Shown here: piece by piece, positions 45,534 through 54,304 of the stretch | How the letters are laid out: every line of letters begins with the position of its first letter | How positions within the stretch are numbered: the stretch's first letter is position 1 | Source: Corynebacterium sp. | GTDB taxonomy: Bacteria; Actinomycetota; Actinomycetes; Mycobacteriales; Mycobacteriaceae | NCBI RefSeq assembly: GCF_030532965.1 | Contig: NZ_JAUNKC010000002.1 | Coordinates: 145,013-209,012, forward strand | Direction of reading: 5' to 3' | Length of the DNA: 64,000 nt | Translations under genes and position numbers: made by a program | The notes under the pieces: generated by a model | What the model was told of the DNA's origin: nothing | The model's database searches: none | Seen by the model: only the letters and a program-made list of their open reading frames with translations

Positions 45534-46982
45534 ATGGCAACTGTGTTTATTCGCCTTAGCGTTTTTTACAATGATCGACAATTAGACGTGAGCGTGCCTG
45601 CTCACCGGCCAATCGTCGACGTCATCGACGACATCACCAACCTACTCGATGTCCCCTCCGTCGCTCCCGGAAGCGACGATGATCCTAAAGCAGACACTCA
45701 GCCTTGGGCCCTGTCCTCCCCCACAAAGGGGTTATTAGATTCGGAATTAACCCTCGACGACTATTCCATCGTCGACGGCCAACGCCTCTACCTCACCCCA
45801 CAGCTGGCTGCTGCCCATTCCCCCTTTGTCGATCACGCAGTTCCTGAACTACGCAGCGCCGTAGCGGCAACCACCTGGCGCTGGGCGGATTCCATCCGCG
45901 CCACTGGTTACTTCATCGTCGCCACGGTGCTTGCGCTATTGGTGTACATCCCCACCCTGGGTGCGGTGTATGGCGCCCCGAACGATTTCACCGCCTGGAA
46001 ACTCCCCACGATCGTCCCGGCAGCCGTATGCCTAGCTATCACCCTGATATGCCTGATTGCGGCATTCCTCCAGCCTGTTAAACCCATGCGGTGGCTCGGG
46101 CTACTCACGCCGCTGACGGCAATGGCCGCCACCAGCCCATTCCTCGCCCCGCTGCCTGCTGGTCGGGAATGGTCCGGCCTGGTATCGGTAGCCTGCATCG
46201 CTGCGGTTCCCGCCGTACTCGCGGCTGGCCGAAAGACCGAACGCACCGGCCGGGGTGGCGCACTCGCGCTCTTCCTGGTGGCCCTCGCAGGTGTCGCCCT
46301 GTACACCGCCAATTACTTCGGGGTCAGCGCACTGGCGTTTAGCGCCTGGGGTGCCTGGGTTCCAATCGTGGCGCTCATCATCGCCCCGAGCTTCGCCGTG
46401 AAATCGGCCGGGCTCACCGCGCTGCTTCGGGAAAACGACAACGGTGCGGCGGTATCGCGCACAGATGTTCGTCGAAAAGCAATCAAAGCCGCGACGGTAT
46501 GCGACGGTTTGGTGTGGTTCGCCACCGCCACCGCGTTCTTTATCATCGTCACCTTGGCCTCCAGCCCGTACTGGCAGCAAGGCATTCTGGCCGCCGTGCT
46601 GTCAATCATCATGCTGCTGCGCACCGCCAGCTTCAGCGATGCCCGCCGCATCACCCCGTTGATTCTCACCGGAACCGTGGGGCTTGCACTGTGCGCCGCC
46701 GCCTGCGTGCCGTGGGCTAAGACCTTCTACGACATCGAAAAACCACACAATCCGTGGTGGCTTATGGCAGCATCCGACCAGTGGCTGGCAGGCGCGGTTT
46801 TCGCTGGCACCTGCCTGCTGTTCATCCTGCTGATCATCGTCGTTGCCAAACGCAAGCCAAGTACCACGCCTACCAATTCCTCCAGCCTGGTTGGCAAACT
46901 CGACACCATTTTCACCGTGGCCGCCATTCCGGTAATCCTCGTGGCACAAGGTGTCTTTACCTACTTCTGGGCGTTGTCGTAG
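45534..46982 (+). CDS. eccD: Type VII secretion membrane protein EccD
   Basis: The channel subunit of ESX membrane complexes. Residues 1-95 form the YukD/ubiquitin-like domain (FIRLSVFYNDRQLDVSVPAHRPIVDVIDDI, later LDDYSIVDGQRLYLTP). Eleven membrane segments from about 125 to 480 follow, as in EccD of other systems (about 470-510 residues). It is divergent from eccC, with only 106 bp between. No eccB, eccE or mycP follows in the window, so the rest of the membrane complex must be encoded elsewhere if the system is complete. Confidence 0.93.
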   Translation: MATVFIRLSVFYNDRQLDVSVPAHRPIVDVIDDITNLLDVPSVAPGSDDDPKADTQPWALSSPTKGLLDSELTLDDYSIVDGQRLYLTPQLAAAHSPFVDHAVPELRSAVAATTWRWADSIRATGYFIVATVLALLVYIPTLGAVYGAPNDFTAWKLPTIVPAAVCLAITLICLIAAFLQPVKPMRWLGLLTPLTAMAATSPFLAPLPAGREWSGLVSVACIAAVPAVLAAGRKTERTGRGGALALFLVALAGVALYTANYFGVSALAFSAWGAWVPIVALIIAPSFAVKSAGLTALLRENDNGAAVSRTDVRRKAIKAATVCDGLVWFATATAFFIIVTLASSPYWQQGILAAVLSIIMLLRTASFSDARRITPLILTGTVGLALCAAACVPWAKTFYDIEKPHNPWWLMAASDQWLAGAVFAGTCLLFILLIIVVAKRKPSTTPTNSSSLVGKLDTIFTVAAIPVILVAQGVFTYFWALS

Positions 46983-47007
46983 CGCCTGATTCCCCGACAT
47001 CGTGTCG

Positions 47008-47057
47008 AACACTCCCGCCGATTGATGCACACGCATCGCGGCGGGAGTGTTATTTTT
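47008..47057 (+). terminator. Terminator of eccD
   Basis: A 13-bp perfect stem (AACACTCCCGCCG with CGGCGGGAGTGTT), an 18-nt loop and an ATTTTTC tail, 26 nt after the stop codon. Confidence 0.9.
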
Positions 47058-47140
47058 CACCCCGTCGCTGTCACCCTTGGTGTCTTCGCAATCAGCGCCG
47101 CCCTGATTGCCGCAACCCTCCTCTTTTTCGCTTCCGTGAT

Positions 47141-47401
47141 GAAGTCGGAGATTCACAGCGCGGCCCCCTAAGTGGAAGAGTTTTCCCTGGTCACGTTCCA
47201 CCGGTTCCTCGGCCGTGGCGTAATCTCCGACTTCAACCACTCATGACTTAACCCGAATATGACGTATCCGCTATGGATCCGCTGTGGATCTACCGGGGGA
47301 CGCGGCTCGAGTCGGATTTTCGCCCTTGGTGGGCATGAATCGGCGTCGGATCCTGGCGGTTTTTCGCATCCGCCGCGCAATCTCCGACTTCAAGTCGGAT
47401 T
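47141..47401. repeat. One intact and one diverged AAGTCGGAGATT element
   Basis: An intact element lies at 47141-47234 (94 bp, arms GAAGTCGGAGATT and AATCTCCGACTTC). A second, weaker one runs from about 47308 (CGAGTCGGATTTT) to a closing arm at 47379-47391. That arm is followed head-on by CAAGTCGGATT, making a short perfect palindrome CGACTTCAAGTCG-like junction. The 574-bp gap (46983-47556) otherwise has two terminators and no supported gene. Confidence 0.7.
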
Positions 47402-47480
47402 ATTCAAAAAGCGCTGGCACGTATTTTTGCGAGCGGGAATCTGTTGTGGAGAGCGACCTGCATTGTTGTCGCGGGTGGGC

Positions 47481-47540
47481 AGCAAAAAGCCCAGTAAAAC
47501 GAGAATCCTTAGCGTTATGCAACGCGCTCGTTGTACTGGG
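47481..47540 (-). terminator. Terminator of the Pro/Glu-rich protein gene
   Basis: On the minus strand CCCAGTACAACGAG pairs with CTCGTTTTACTGGG (one mismatch), followed by CTTTTTGC. It lies 17 nt after the stop codon at 47557. Confidence 0.75.
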
Positions 47541-47556
47541 CAACTGCCATGGTTTT

Positions 47557-49419
47557 TTACATCATTTGCATGATTTTCGCGGTGGCAATTAAAACAGCAA
47601 GCAAAATGACGGCCACAGCGGCAGAGATGACCATGATGTTTAACGTCAGTGGTTTCGTCCGTGGAGTGGAATTGTCAAAGCACAGCGCCTGAGTAGCCAA
47701 TTGCATCCGTAGGCGATCCGCTTCCCGCGTTGTCGGCATTGGAAACAATGTGCTCGTTTCCAATTGCGCGGCGGGCGGCGCTGGAACAGCTACCGGAGGC
47801 TCGGCAGCAACCGCTGGTTGCGGCTCGGGCTGTACCTGAGTGTTCGTCTGGGGGTGCGGCTCAACAACCGGCTGAGGTGTTACAGGCGCTGCCGGTGTCA
47901 GAAGCTCCGCTTCCGGCTGTGGTGTGGTCTCGACGACCGGAGATGACGATTCTTCCACCTGCGGGGCTTGCGCAACGGGTGCGGAAGCAGGCTGACGTGT
48001 GGTGGCGCTCAGCGCCGCCGCCACGCCTGTAACCGACGCAGCACCAGCGGCGGTGATAACTCCCGGTGCCGCCGATTCATTCACAGGTTCTGCCGCAGGT
48101 TCTATAACCGGCTCAGCTACTGGTACAACAGCCGGTTCGACCGGGGTTTCGACCGGCGCTTCCACCACGTTATCCGCAACCGGCGGTACCGGTTCGGTTT
48201 CCACCACTGGAGCTAGCGGCGGTTCCACCACAGCAGGCTCAGGTTCACCGGTCGGCCACTCCTCAGTGACGGGGGATACGACAGCCTCTTCTACTGCCGG
48301 AGCTGGTTGTTCGACGTAATCGACGGTGTCCACCGCAGCGACCGGCTCAGCCCACTCGGTTGGTTCCGGTTGTGCAACCGGGGTTTCCACCATGACATAT
48401 TGTTCGGCCACCGCATCAGGGTGCGGCACGAAAACCGACCCGCCTTGAGGTTCGGCAAGGATTTCCCGCTGTGGCTGGACAACCGTCTCTGGCTGCTCGG
48501 CCACAACGTCATAGGAAGGTTCCGGCTCGACGGGCTGCGACGTGGTTTCGTCGACAAGCTCGGGGCGTGCTTCCCCCTCGGAAACTGCTACTGGCTGCTG
48601 GTAAGCGGCATCCACGTATTGCGGCTCCGCGACAACCTCGGGTTCTGGCTGCATAACGCTGCCGTGTATCCCGCGCATATCTGGGTATTCATTGATGCGG
48701 AACTCTGGTGCAGGTTGCTGTACATCATCGACAGCATCATGCGGTTGTGGCTCCAGATGGTAATACTCGGTGGTCTGCTGCGGAGCCGTCTCCTCCGCAA
48801 CATCCTCGGAAATAGGGATCACGTCCGCTAACTCAAACTGAGCCGCAGCACTGTAGCTGTATCCCTCGTAAGAAACAGCGGGCTGTTCCACCTGATTATC
48901 CGCCGCAGGCTGCACTGCATCGTAGTTCTGCACCGACGCCTCATCGGTGTAGGACTCATAGCGTGGCTCCGGGGCGTAATACGGTTCAGGGTTAGTGTCG
49001 GCAGGAACGGCCTCTGCGGAAGCGTTGGCATCGTAAAACGGCGTGCTGGGCTGCTCCGCTTCGATCGAAGGCGTGCTGTAATCCGCTACCGCCTGCTGTT
49101 CCTGCGGCAGCTCAGCCACACTGGGGTCATACTGTTCACCTACATCTGTTAGCGGCTGCTCAGTGAACGGCTGCTCGGTGAGTGGTTGCTCGGCAAGCGG
49201 CTCTTCAACGTACTGGGGCTCATCAGGTTGAACCTGTTGCGGCGCGGCAGACACCGCAGCGACAGGCTGTACAGGCGCAATCGGTGGCGCGGCCGCAGCC
49301 GCCGTGGGCGCATACAGGCCACCACGCGCTACCGCCGCAGCCGGATCAAAAGGCGGTTTGAAAACCGGCTGCACCGTTGGCTCTATTATCAAGCTGTCGA
49401 TGTCTAGTCGTGCCTTCAT
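47557..49419 (-). CDS. Long Pro/Glu/Val-rich repetitive protein with a C-terminal membrane anchor
   Basis: A 620-residue protein. Residues 1-30 look structured (MKARLDIDSLIIEPTVQPVFKPP). Residues 40-540 are low complexity, dominated by Pro, Glu, Val, Ala and Gln, with short runs such as EQPLTEQPFTEQPLT and PVEPAVVPVAEPVIEPAAEPV. Near the end a conserved-looking stretch (FPMPTTREADRLRMQLATQALCFD) precedes one membrane segment (about 592-615) at the very C-terminus. There is no signal peptide, so a tail-anchored, mainly cytoplasmic orientation is likely. It lies between eccD and the lipoproteins and may serve the ESX locus; the function is unknown. Confidence 0.82.
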   Translation of the reverse strand: MKARLDIDSLIIEPTVQPVFKPPFDPAAAVARGGLYAPTAAAAAPPIAPVQPVAAVSAAPQQVQPDEPQYVEEPLAEQPLTEQPFTEQPLTDVGEQYDPSVAELPQEQQAVADYSTPSIEAEQPSTPFYDANASAEAVPADTNPEPYYAPEPRYESYTDEASVQNYDAVQPAADNQVEQPAVSYEGYSYSAAAQFELADVIPISEDVAEETAPQQTTEYYHLEPQPHDAVDDVQQPAPEFRINEYPDMRGIHGSVMQPEPEVVAEPQYVDAAYQQPVAVSEGEARPELVDETTSQPVEPEPSYDVVAEQPETVVQPQREILAEPQGGSVFVPHPDAVAEQYVMVETPVAQPEPTEWAEPVAAVDTVDYVEQPAPAVEEAVVSPVTEEWPTGEPEPAVVEPPLAPVVETEPVPPVADNVVEAPVETPVEPAVVPVAEPVIEPAAEPVNESAAPGVITAAGAASVTGVAAALSATTRQPASAPVAQAPQVEESSSPVVETTPQPEAELLTPAAPVTPQPVVEPHPQTNTQVQPEPQPAVAAEPPVAVPAPPAAQLETSTLFPMPTTREADRLRMQLATQALCFDNSTPRTKPLTLNIMVISAAVAVILLAVLIATAKIMQMM

Positions 49420-49613
49420 TTTTGGTTCTTTCTTGTTTTCCTATGAGATTCCTATGATATTGCCTTAACAGAAATTATGTAAGCCGCTTTTTATTTTTGG
49501 CGCGGTTTCGGCGCTTTTATACCAATGTGTGCCAACTTTATGCCGACACCGTGGCGGGCTTTCGACCACCGCGGTTGTCCGGCAGCAGATTTTCTGTTTT
49601 TCTCACACCTGGA

Positions 49614-50030
49614 TTAGAACGGTATAGGTATTTCAGGCAATGGAAGCCCCGGAATTCCCGGAATGCCTGGGATCCCCGGAATGAATGGTTCCGGTGCAGG
49701 TGGTGGCTCAGGAGCCGGTAGCGGCGCTGGTTCCGCCGGAGCTTGCGGCCGAACTGGGCTCGGCTGTGGATTCCGGTTCTGCGGAACCTCAATCTCCGGC
49801 TCCGGAATTTCCGAACTTGACGTCGAGGAAGTGGTCGAAGGCGCCGTGTAGGAAGCGGGTAGGCCCGGTAATTGTGCAACCGGCGGGGTGCGTTGCTCAA
49901 AATCCTGCATCTTCGCCCAGCCTGGTTCTTTGCAGGCAGCAATGGAGAGCACCAAACAAATTCCGGCGGTGGCAGTCAACACCCGGCGAATGGCCGTGGG
50001 GATCAAAGGGGCATCGTGCATGTTATCCAT
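49614..50030 (-). CDS. Proline-rich lipoprotein
   Basis: A 138-residue protein with a basic N-terminus, a hydrophobic segment (about 17-31) and a lipobox-like LSIAAC (Cys 33). The rest is Pro/Ser/Glu-rich and ends in a collagen-like run of PGI repeats (IPGIPGIPGIPGLP). It begins 8 bp beyond the transglycosylase-like gene and is probably co-transcribed. It may link membrane and wall. Its family is not recognised. Confidence 0.75.
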   Translation of the reverse strand: MDNMHDAPLIPTAIRRVLTATAGICLVLSIAACKEPGWAKMQDFEQRTPPVAQLPGLPASYTAPSTTSSTSSSEIPEPEIEVPQNRNPQPSPVRPQAPAEPAPLPAPEPPPAPEPFIPGIPGIPGIPGLPLPEIPIPF

Positions 50031-50038
50031 CGTGTGTT

Positions 50039-50716
50039 TTACCCTGCGCTTTTTGAGTATTCGTGAGCTTTGGCGTGAACCGCTTTAATGAAGTCGGGGT
50101 TCGGGTTAACCAATTTCATCCCATTATCCCAAGCGGCCGGGGTATTCAGTGAGCCTTTGGCGCATAATTGGCGCGCAATGGCCAAGCTGGCGTCGTCGAT
50201 ATTGTCGGGTGACGGAACAGTGTCTGGTTGAGCGCTTTCGCCAAATTTTTCCCAAGCTGTTGCTTTGATCTGCATCGGCCCCATTCCAACATCCATGGTG
50301 GGGTCGCCGTCGAGCATGCCTTCGTCGGTATCAGCGACTGCCTCATTGCCAACGAATTTAAGATCCCGCAGCTTTCGGCTGGTCGTTCCATCGTTATCGA
50401 CGGTCGCCCCCGCGATAAAACCGTGGTTACTGGCGACATATCCGATCGCGGCTAGGGTTTGCCACCCAACATCGCAACCCGATTCACTCATGGTGACTGA
50501 TGCATAGGCATACGCTTGAAGCGAGCGCGGCGGAATCGACCGGATAGCGCCCTCTTGCGTCGACCATTCCGCTAACTGAAAGGTATTGGAATAGTTTTCC
50601 GGTGTGGGGGGCTCTAGGCGGTCGGCGCAGCCGGTGAGCGCTGTCGCAGAAAGTACTGCCACTGCAGTCAGCGCAATAGGTGTGGTTTTCACAACCACGG
50701 TCGGGGTGCGACGCAT
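50039..50716 (-). CDS. Lytic transglycosylase-like lipoprotein lacking the catalytic Glu
   Basis: A 225-residue exported protein with a lipobox (LTGC, Cys about 29). From about 75 it follows the SLT/lysozyme-like family used by actinobacterial murein hydrolases: TLAAIGYVASNHG where AIGxVESxHG is expected, GDPTMDVGMGPMQIKATAWEKF, then NIDDASLAIARQLCAKG. The catalytic Glu of the ES motif is Ala here. The rest of the fold, including GPMQ, is intact. It may bind peptidoglycan without cutting it. The gene lies in the ESX locus, 17 bp after the EspI-like gene, where a wall-passage function would make sense. Confidence 0.8.
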   Translation of the reverse strand: MRRTPTVVVKTTPIALTAVAVLSATALTGCADRLEPPTPENYSNTFQLAEWSTQEGAIRSIPPRSLQAYAYASVTMSESGCDVGWQTLAAIGYVASNHGFIAGATVDNDGTTSRKLRDLKFVGNEAVADTDEGMLDGDPTMDVGMGPMQIKATAWEKFGESAQPDTVPSPDNIDDASLAIARQLCAKGSLNTPAAWDNGMKLVNPNPDFIKAVHAKAHEYSKSAG

Positions 50717-50733
50717 TTTCCTTCAATCACCTC

Positions 50734-52560
50734 TTAGTTGGCGTGTCGGTGCCAGTTGGGAAAATCCTGAGCCACCAGGCCAGCGAGCTCAAGAAATGCC
50801 AAATATGTCCTCTTGTCCAACCGCTCTAAGTCGATGATGGTCCCTTCGGCGAGGTGCCGATCGAATGGGATCACCTGCACCGCACGGGTGCGTGACTTGA
50901 AGTGCTCAGAAAGCTGCTGAATATCAATTCGCGGGTTTCCGGGCGTGGATTCAGAGACGACAACAATGGCGTTTGTTGCGAGTTTTTCATATCCGTGGTG
51001 ATTCAACCAATCGAGGGTAGCCGAGGCGGATTGCGCCCCGTCCAACGCGGATGATGTCACCAGGATAAGTGTATTCGCTAAGTCCAAAACTCCCGCCATC
51101 GCCGAGTGCATTAACCCCGTTCCGCAGTCCGTCAAAATGACGTTATAGTGATGCTGCAAAATATCTATTGCATGCCGGTAGTCCATCTCGCTGAACGCCT
51201 CGGAGACCTCCGGGTCGCGGTCGGACCCGATGACTTCCAGGCGACTTTCCGCCTGGGTTGTGTAGTAGCGAATCTGGGAATATCGCTCCAGGTGTTCCGC
51301 ATTGAGCAGGTCACGGATGGTAGGGCTGCCGGGAAGCGCGGCGCGTTGCGCCAGGGTGCCAAAGTCGGGGTTAGCGTCGATAGCGATCACTCGATCGCCG
51401 CGCAGGCTGGCGAAGATGCCACCCAGCATGACGGTGGTTGTGGTTTTACCCACACCGCCTTTCAGCGACATCACTGCGATCCGGTGGTCGCCGCGCAATG
51501 GGGTACCCGCTAACCGGATGAGCTGTTCGTACCGCAACGCTCTCTGCGAATCCCCTAGGTTGAGGTAGCCGCGTGTGACGTTGTAGACAAACCGCCGCCA
51601 CCCGTTTTTGGGGGCAGCTTTGATGGGGTTAACCAAGATCGACTGGTCCAGCGCAGGCGGCGGCGCCAAGTATTCGGCACCGCTGGTGTCGATTTTTGCT
51701 GCTACATCGAGCTTTTCGACGTCCCCAGCGATGACCTTCCCCGGCTCGTCGTCGGAGCGCGCAACGAAAACCCGAGAGTCATCGGAAGTACTAAAGCTAA
51801 AAGCCTTGCTGGCGGTCGCGACGGGCGGCGTCGCCTTTTCAGCCGGTTTGGCTGCGGTTTTATCCCCCGCCGCTGGCTCTTTCGCCGCGTCGGCTTGGGG
51901 GGATTCAACAGATTCCTTAGATTCTTTTGGCTCCTTCGGCGGAAGGCTTTGCGCAAAATATTCGCGGATGAATGTGGTGTCTTCCGGAATCGAATCGACT
52001 TTCAGCGTCCGGGTATCCGGCGCAGCTGGCGGTTCCGGCTGTTTCGGGGCGGCTGCTTCGGTCGGGGGTGGCACTTCGACCGGCTCGGTGGGAATACCGT
52101 CGCCGGTGAAGTCGACTCGTGTAGCCGCGCTAGCGGTCGGCTGTGTGGGGCTTCCGCCCCGACGTGGCCGATCAGATGCATCGGTGCCTAAATTCCACGA
52201 ATTTGGCGTTTTCCGTTCCACGGAGGGCGTAGATGAAAGATTATTAATGGAAACTCGATCAGAAACTACACCCGAATGTGTGAGTTTCTCCCCAATAGTG
52301 GGGGGAGGTGTCGGACTTTGCGACGACCCCAACGAGTAGCTCGACGGCTCATCAGACCCCGCCGGTTTGGCATGCCGGGCACGCCTGGGGGCATCCTCCG
52401 CCCGCCGACGCCCGGGCCGTACATCAGCGAAAGCCCGATTCGGGGAACCGGTTTCTGCCCGATCATCACCAGTTACAGCAGATTCGGGTGCTGAATTTGC
52501 TAATTCGGTTTTTTGCAACCACGGTGGCACATTCTGAGGATTATCTATTCCTGTCACCAT
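50734..52560 (-). CDS. EspI-like MinD/ParA-family ATPase of the ESX locus
   Basis: A 608-residue protein. The N-terminal ~300 residues are disordered, rich in Pro, Arg, Ala and Glu (RPGRRRAEDAPRRARHAKP). The C-terminal ~270 residues form a ParA/MinD-type ATPase with the deviant Walker A SLKGGVGKTTT (about 362), IAIDANPDFGTL and the switch region TDCGTG. This architecture matches EspI (Rv3876) of mycobacterial ESX-1, which helps regulate secretion. The frame starts at 52605; Met at 52560 follows an AAGGAG (short spacing) and is preferred. It leads a minus-strand operon with the two lipoproteins. Confidence 0.87.
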   Translation of the reverse strand: MVTGIDNPQNVPPWLQKTELANSAPESAVTGDDRAETGSPNRAFADVRPGRRRAEDAPRRARHAKPAGSDEPSSYSLGSSQSPTPPPTIGEKLTHSGVVSDRVSINNLSSTPSVERKTPNSWNLGTDASDRPRRGGSPTQPTASAATRVDFTGDGIPTEPVEVPPPTEAAAPKQPEPPAAPDTRTLKVDSIPEDTTFIREYFAQSLPPKEPKESKESVESPQADAAKEPAAGDKTAAKPAEKATPPVATASKAFSFSTSDDSRVFVARSDDEPGKVIAGDVEKLDVAAKIDTSGAEYLAPPPALDQSILVNPIKAAPKNGWRRFVYNVTRGYLNLGDSQRALRYEQLIRLAGTPLRGDHRIAVMSLKGGVGKTTTTVMLGGIFASLRGDRVIAIDANPDFGTLAQRAALPGSPTIRDLLNAEHLERYSQIRYYTTQAESRLEVIGSDRDPEVSEAFSEMDYRHAIDILQHHYNVILTDCGTGLMHSAMAGVLDLANTLILVTSSALDGAQSASATLDWLNHHGYEKLATNAIVVVSESTPGNPRIDIQQLSEHFKSRTRAVQVIPFDRHLAEGTIIDLERLDKRTYLAFLELAGLVAQDFPNWHRHAN

Positions 52561-52651
52561 TTGCTCCTTCACGAATCTATTCAGCTTGCCGCCCACTAAA
52601 ATCATTTAACATAGTCACCATACCGCGTTACCAACAATCCATATTTAGTTA

Positions 52652-53449
52652 ATGGACAGTTTTTTGCTTAAGGAAACCCGCAACGTGCCAATTAATAATT
52701 TACCCATTTTAAATTCTTTGCAATGGACAAATAGATTCGCACATTCACAGCGCCGGGCGCCAGTTGGTACTGAAAACGCAAAGATTATCGCGGTTGCGGC
52801 AATGGATAATCGGCTTTTAACGAGCCCAATTACTGCATTAATTGCCCAGGTAGTTAATGCCGAATCGAAATTACCGGTCGTTACGGTGGACGCTGACGGG
52901 GAAAATCAGCCGTTAAGAATTCACCTTCAGGCTGGCGATAACACAGATTTGATTGAATTAATAAATTACAAACATGACATTTTAGATCAAGAAGTAATTA
53001 CCAAATGCGTCGACCAAACCGGCGATATTCCCATGCTTTCTTGCAACCGGGAAACCCCATTCGCATTAACGCCACCAATGCTGGCACACGCAGTGCGCCG
53101 GGTACAGCACCGCTGGCCAACGGTGATCCTCAACCTGCCGCACACCTGTGCACCTGACACCATTGCCGCCGGGGTGAATATGGCCGACCACGTCCTCCTT
53201 CTTACCGATCGCGCCCACAAAAGCCATCAGTGGCTATACCAACCGGGACACCAGCTGAGCCTTCTGGCCGCCGATAACCGGGTGACGATCCTTACCGTGG
53301 GCGGGTCGGCAGCCACGGAAGTATCGGCGGATACCATTCATCTTCCGCGCACCGGTCAGCGCTTGGATTCCCACGCTATTTTCGTCCCCACCGACACCGA
53401 ATCCTTAACGGTGTTTTACGAGATTCTGCGGCGCATTTACAGCGACTAA
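52652..53449 (+). CDS. MinD/ParA-like protein without a P-loop, divergent from the EspI-like gene
   Basis: A 265-residue protein with the outline of a ParA-type nucleotide-binding fold. A first strand IIAVAAMDNRLLTSPITALIAQVV sits where SxKGGVGKTT would be. LPVVTVDADGE then resembles the xDxDP strand, and WPTVILNLPHT and ADHVLLLTD fit later strands. No glycine-rich loop or Lys is present, so it should not hydrolyse ATP. A role as a partner of the EspI-like ATPase is an inference from position. GTG at 52685 with AAGGA upstream is an alternative start. The first 120 bp are A+T-rich. Confidence 0.7.
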   Translation: MDSFLLKETRNVPINNLPILNSLQWTNRFAHSQRRAPVGTENAKIIAVAAMDNRLLTSPITALIAQVVNAESKLPVVTVDADGENQPLRIHLQAGDNTDLIELINYKHDILDQEVITKCVDQTGDIPMLSCNRETPFALTPPMLAHAVRRVQHRWPTVILNLPHTCAPDTIAAGVNMADHVLLLTDRAHKSHQWLYQPGHQLSLLAADNRVTILTVGGSAATEVSADTIHLPRTGQRLDSHAIFVPTDTESLTVFYEILRRIYSD

Positions 53450-53577
53450 ACAAACCCGTTTACAGATCAGTTTTCCAAACCTCCTGCAGGATTCGTGCTT
53501 CGGTTACGGTTCCACGGTTCCCGCCATGCTTTTCGACGCCTCCCCACCCCGGATTTACCCGAACCCGCCCAATCCCT

Positions 53578-53591
53578 CAAGTCGGAGATTT
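53578..53591. repeat. Solitary AAGTCGGAGATT arm
   Basis: CAAGTCGGAGATTT occurs between the ParA-like gene and the methyltransferase gene, with no closing arm within 100 bp. It may be a decayed copy of the dispersed element. Confidence 0.6.
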
Positions 53592-53638
53592 AGCTTCACA
53601 AGAACATCAACCTGACCAGGAGTAGCTACCTCAGCCAG

Positions 53639-54235
53639 CTAGGCACAGCGCCAATCTAACAAATAGCGGTAATACAGGCCGCGCCGAATGCGGGCACCGG
53701 GAAGAATTTGTGATGCCTGACGTTTAATCTCACCCAAGCTCATTCGTGGTGCCGTGATGGGAGCTGGCGGGGTCGAGATTTCCCGGTGTATCACTGAGCT
53801 CACCATCACGATCGGCAAGCATATTCCATCCCACAGATAATCTCGCCACGTTTCGTTCCGCGCCAACCCAATCACAGCGATCGTTCCTTCCGGGTTGAGG
53901 AGTGACCGCGCCTTTCGGAGTGCCTCTTCAAAATTCATGTGATGAATGCTGGCGCTGAAAACAATGAAGTCAAACGTTGAGTCGAAAGTAGTGGTGAGAA
54001 AATCCCCGACATAAAACTCCACATGCTGCATATCCGCGCAACGTGCACGAGCTTGAGCAACGCTTGGGGAGTCGACGTCAACCCCCACGGCACGGGTGAC
54101 CTGTGGTCCAATGATGGAGAGCAGATAGCCATCACCGCACCCGACGTCCAGGACGGAAGCTGGTCGGGTTGTGGCTATGAGCCTGCGCAGCCACGGGTGG
54201 TACGCCACATTGTGATTCCAGTAGTTGTGTTCCAT
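53639..54235 (-). CDS. Class I SAM-dependent methyltransferase
   Basis: A 198-residue methyltransferase. Motif I is VLDVGCGDGYLLSIIG (28-43), followed by GVDVDSPSV, FYVGDFL and FDFIVFSASIHHM (motif IV region). The C-terminal part (RRGLYYRYLLDW) is hydrophobic and basic. The substrate is unknown. It starts 16 bp after the pckG terminator hairpin and may rely on read-through or its own promoter. Confidence 0.85.
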   Translation of the reverse strand: MEHNYWNHNVAYHPWLRRLIATTRPASVLDVGCGDGYLLSIIGPQVTRAVGVDVDSPSVAQARARCADMQHVEFYVGDFLTTTFDSTFDFIVFSASIHHMNFEEALRKARSLLNPEGTIAVIGLARNETWRDYLWDGICLPIVMVSSVIHREISTPPAPITAPRMSLGEIKRQASQILPGARIRRGLYYRYLLDWRCA

Positions 54236-54251
54236 ATCTCTGGTGCTAAAA

Positions 54252-54291
54252 ATACTCCCCCAAATACCGGAGTGGATGTTTGGGGGAGTAT
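54252..54291 (-). terminator. Terminator of pckG
   Basis: A perfect 13-bp stem (ATACTCCCCCAAA with TTTGGGGGAGTAT) and a 14-nt loop, 13 nt after the pckG stop on the minus strand. A TTTTTAGC run follows the hairpin on that strand. Confidence 0.9.
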
Positions 54292-54304
54292 CGGTTAGGA
54301 AAGA

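Noticed and set aside
48307..48831. 174-codon + strand frame opposite the Pro/Glu-rich gene
   Set aside because: Shadow of a low-complexity gene; no start context or recognisable domain.
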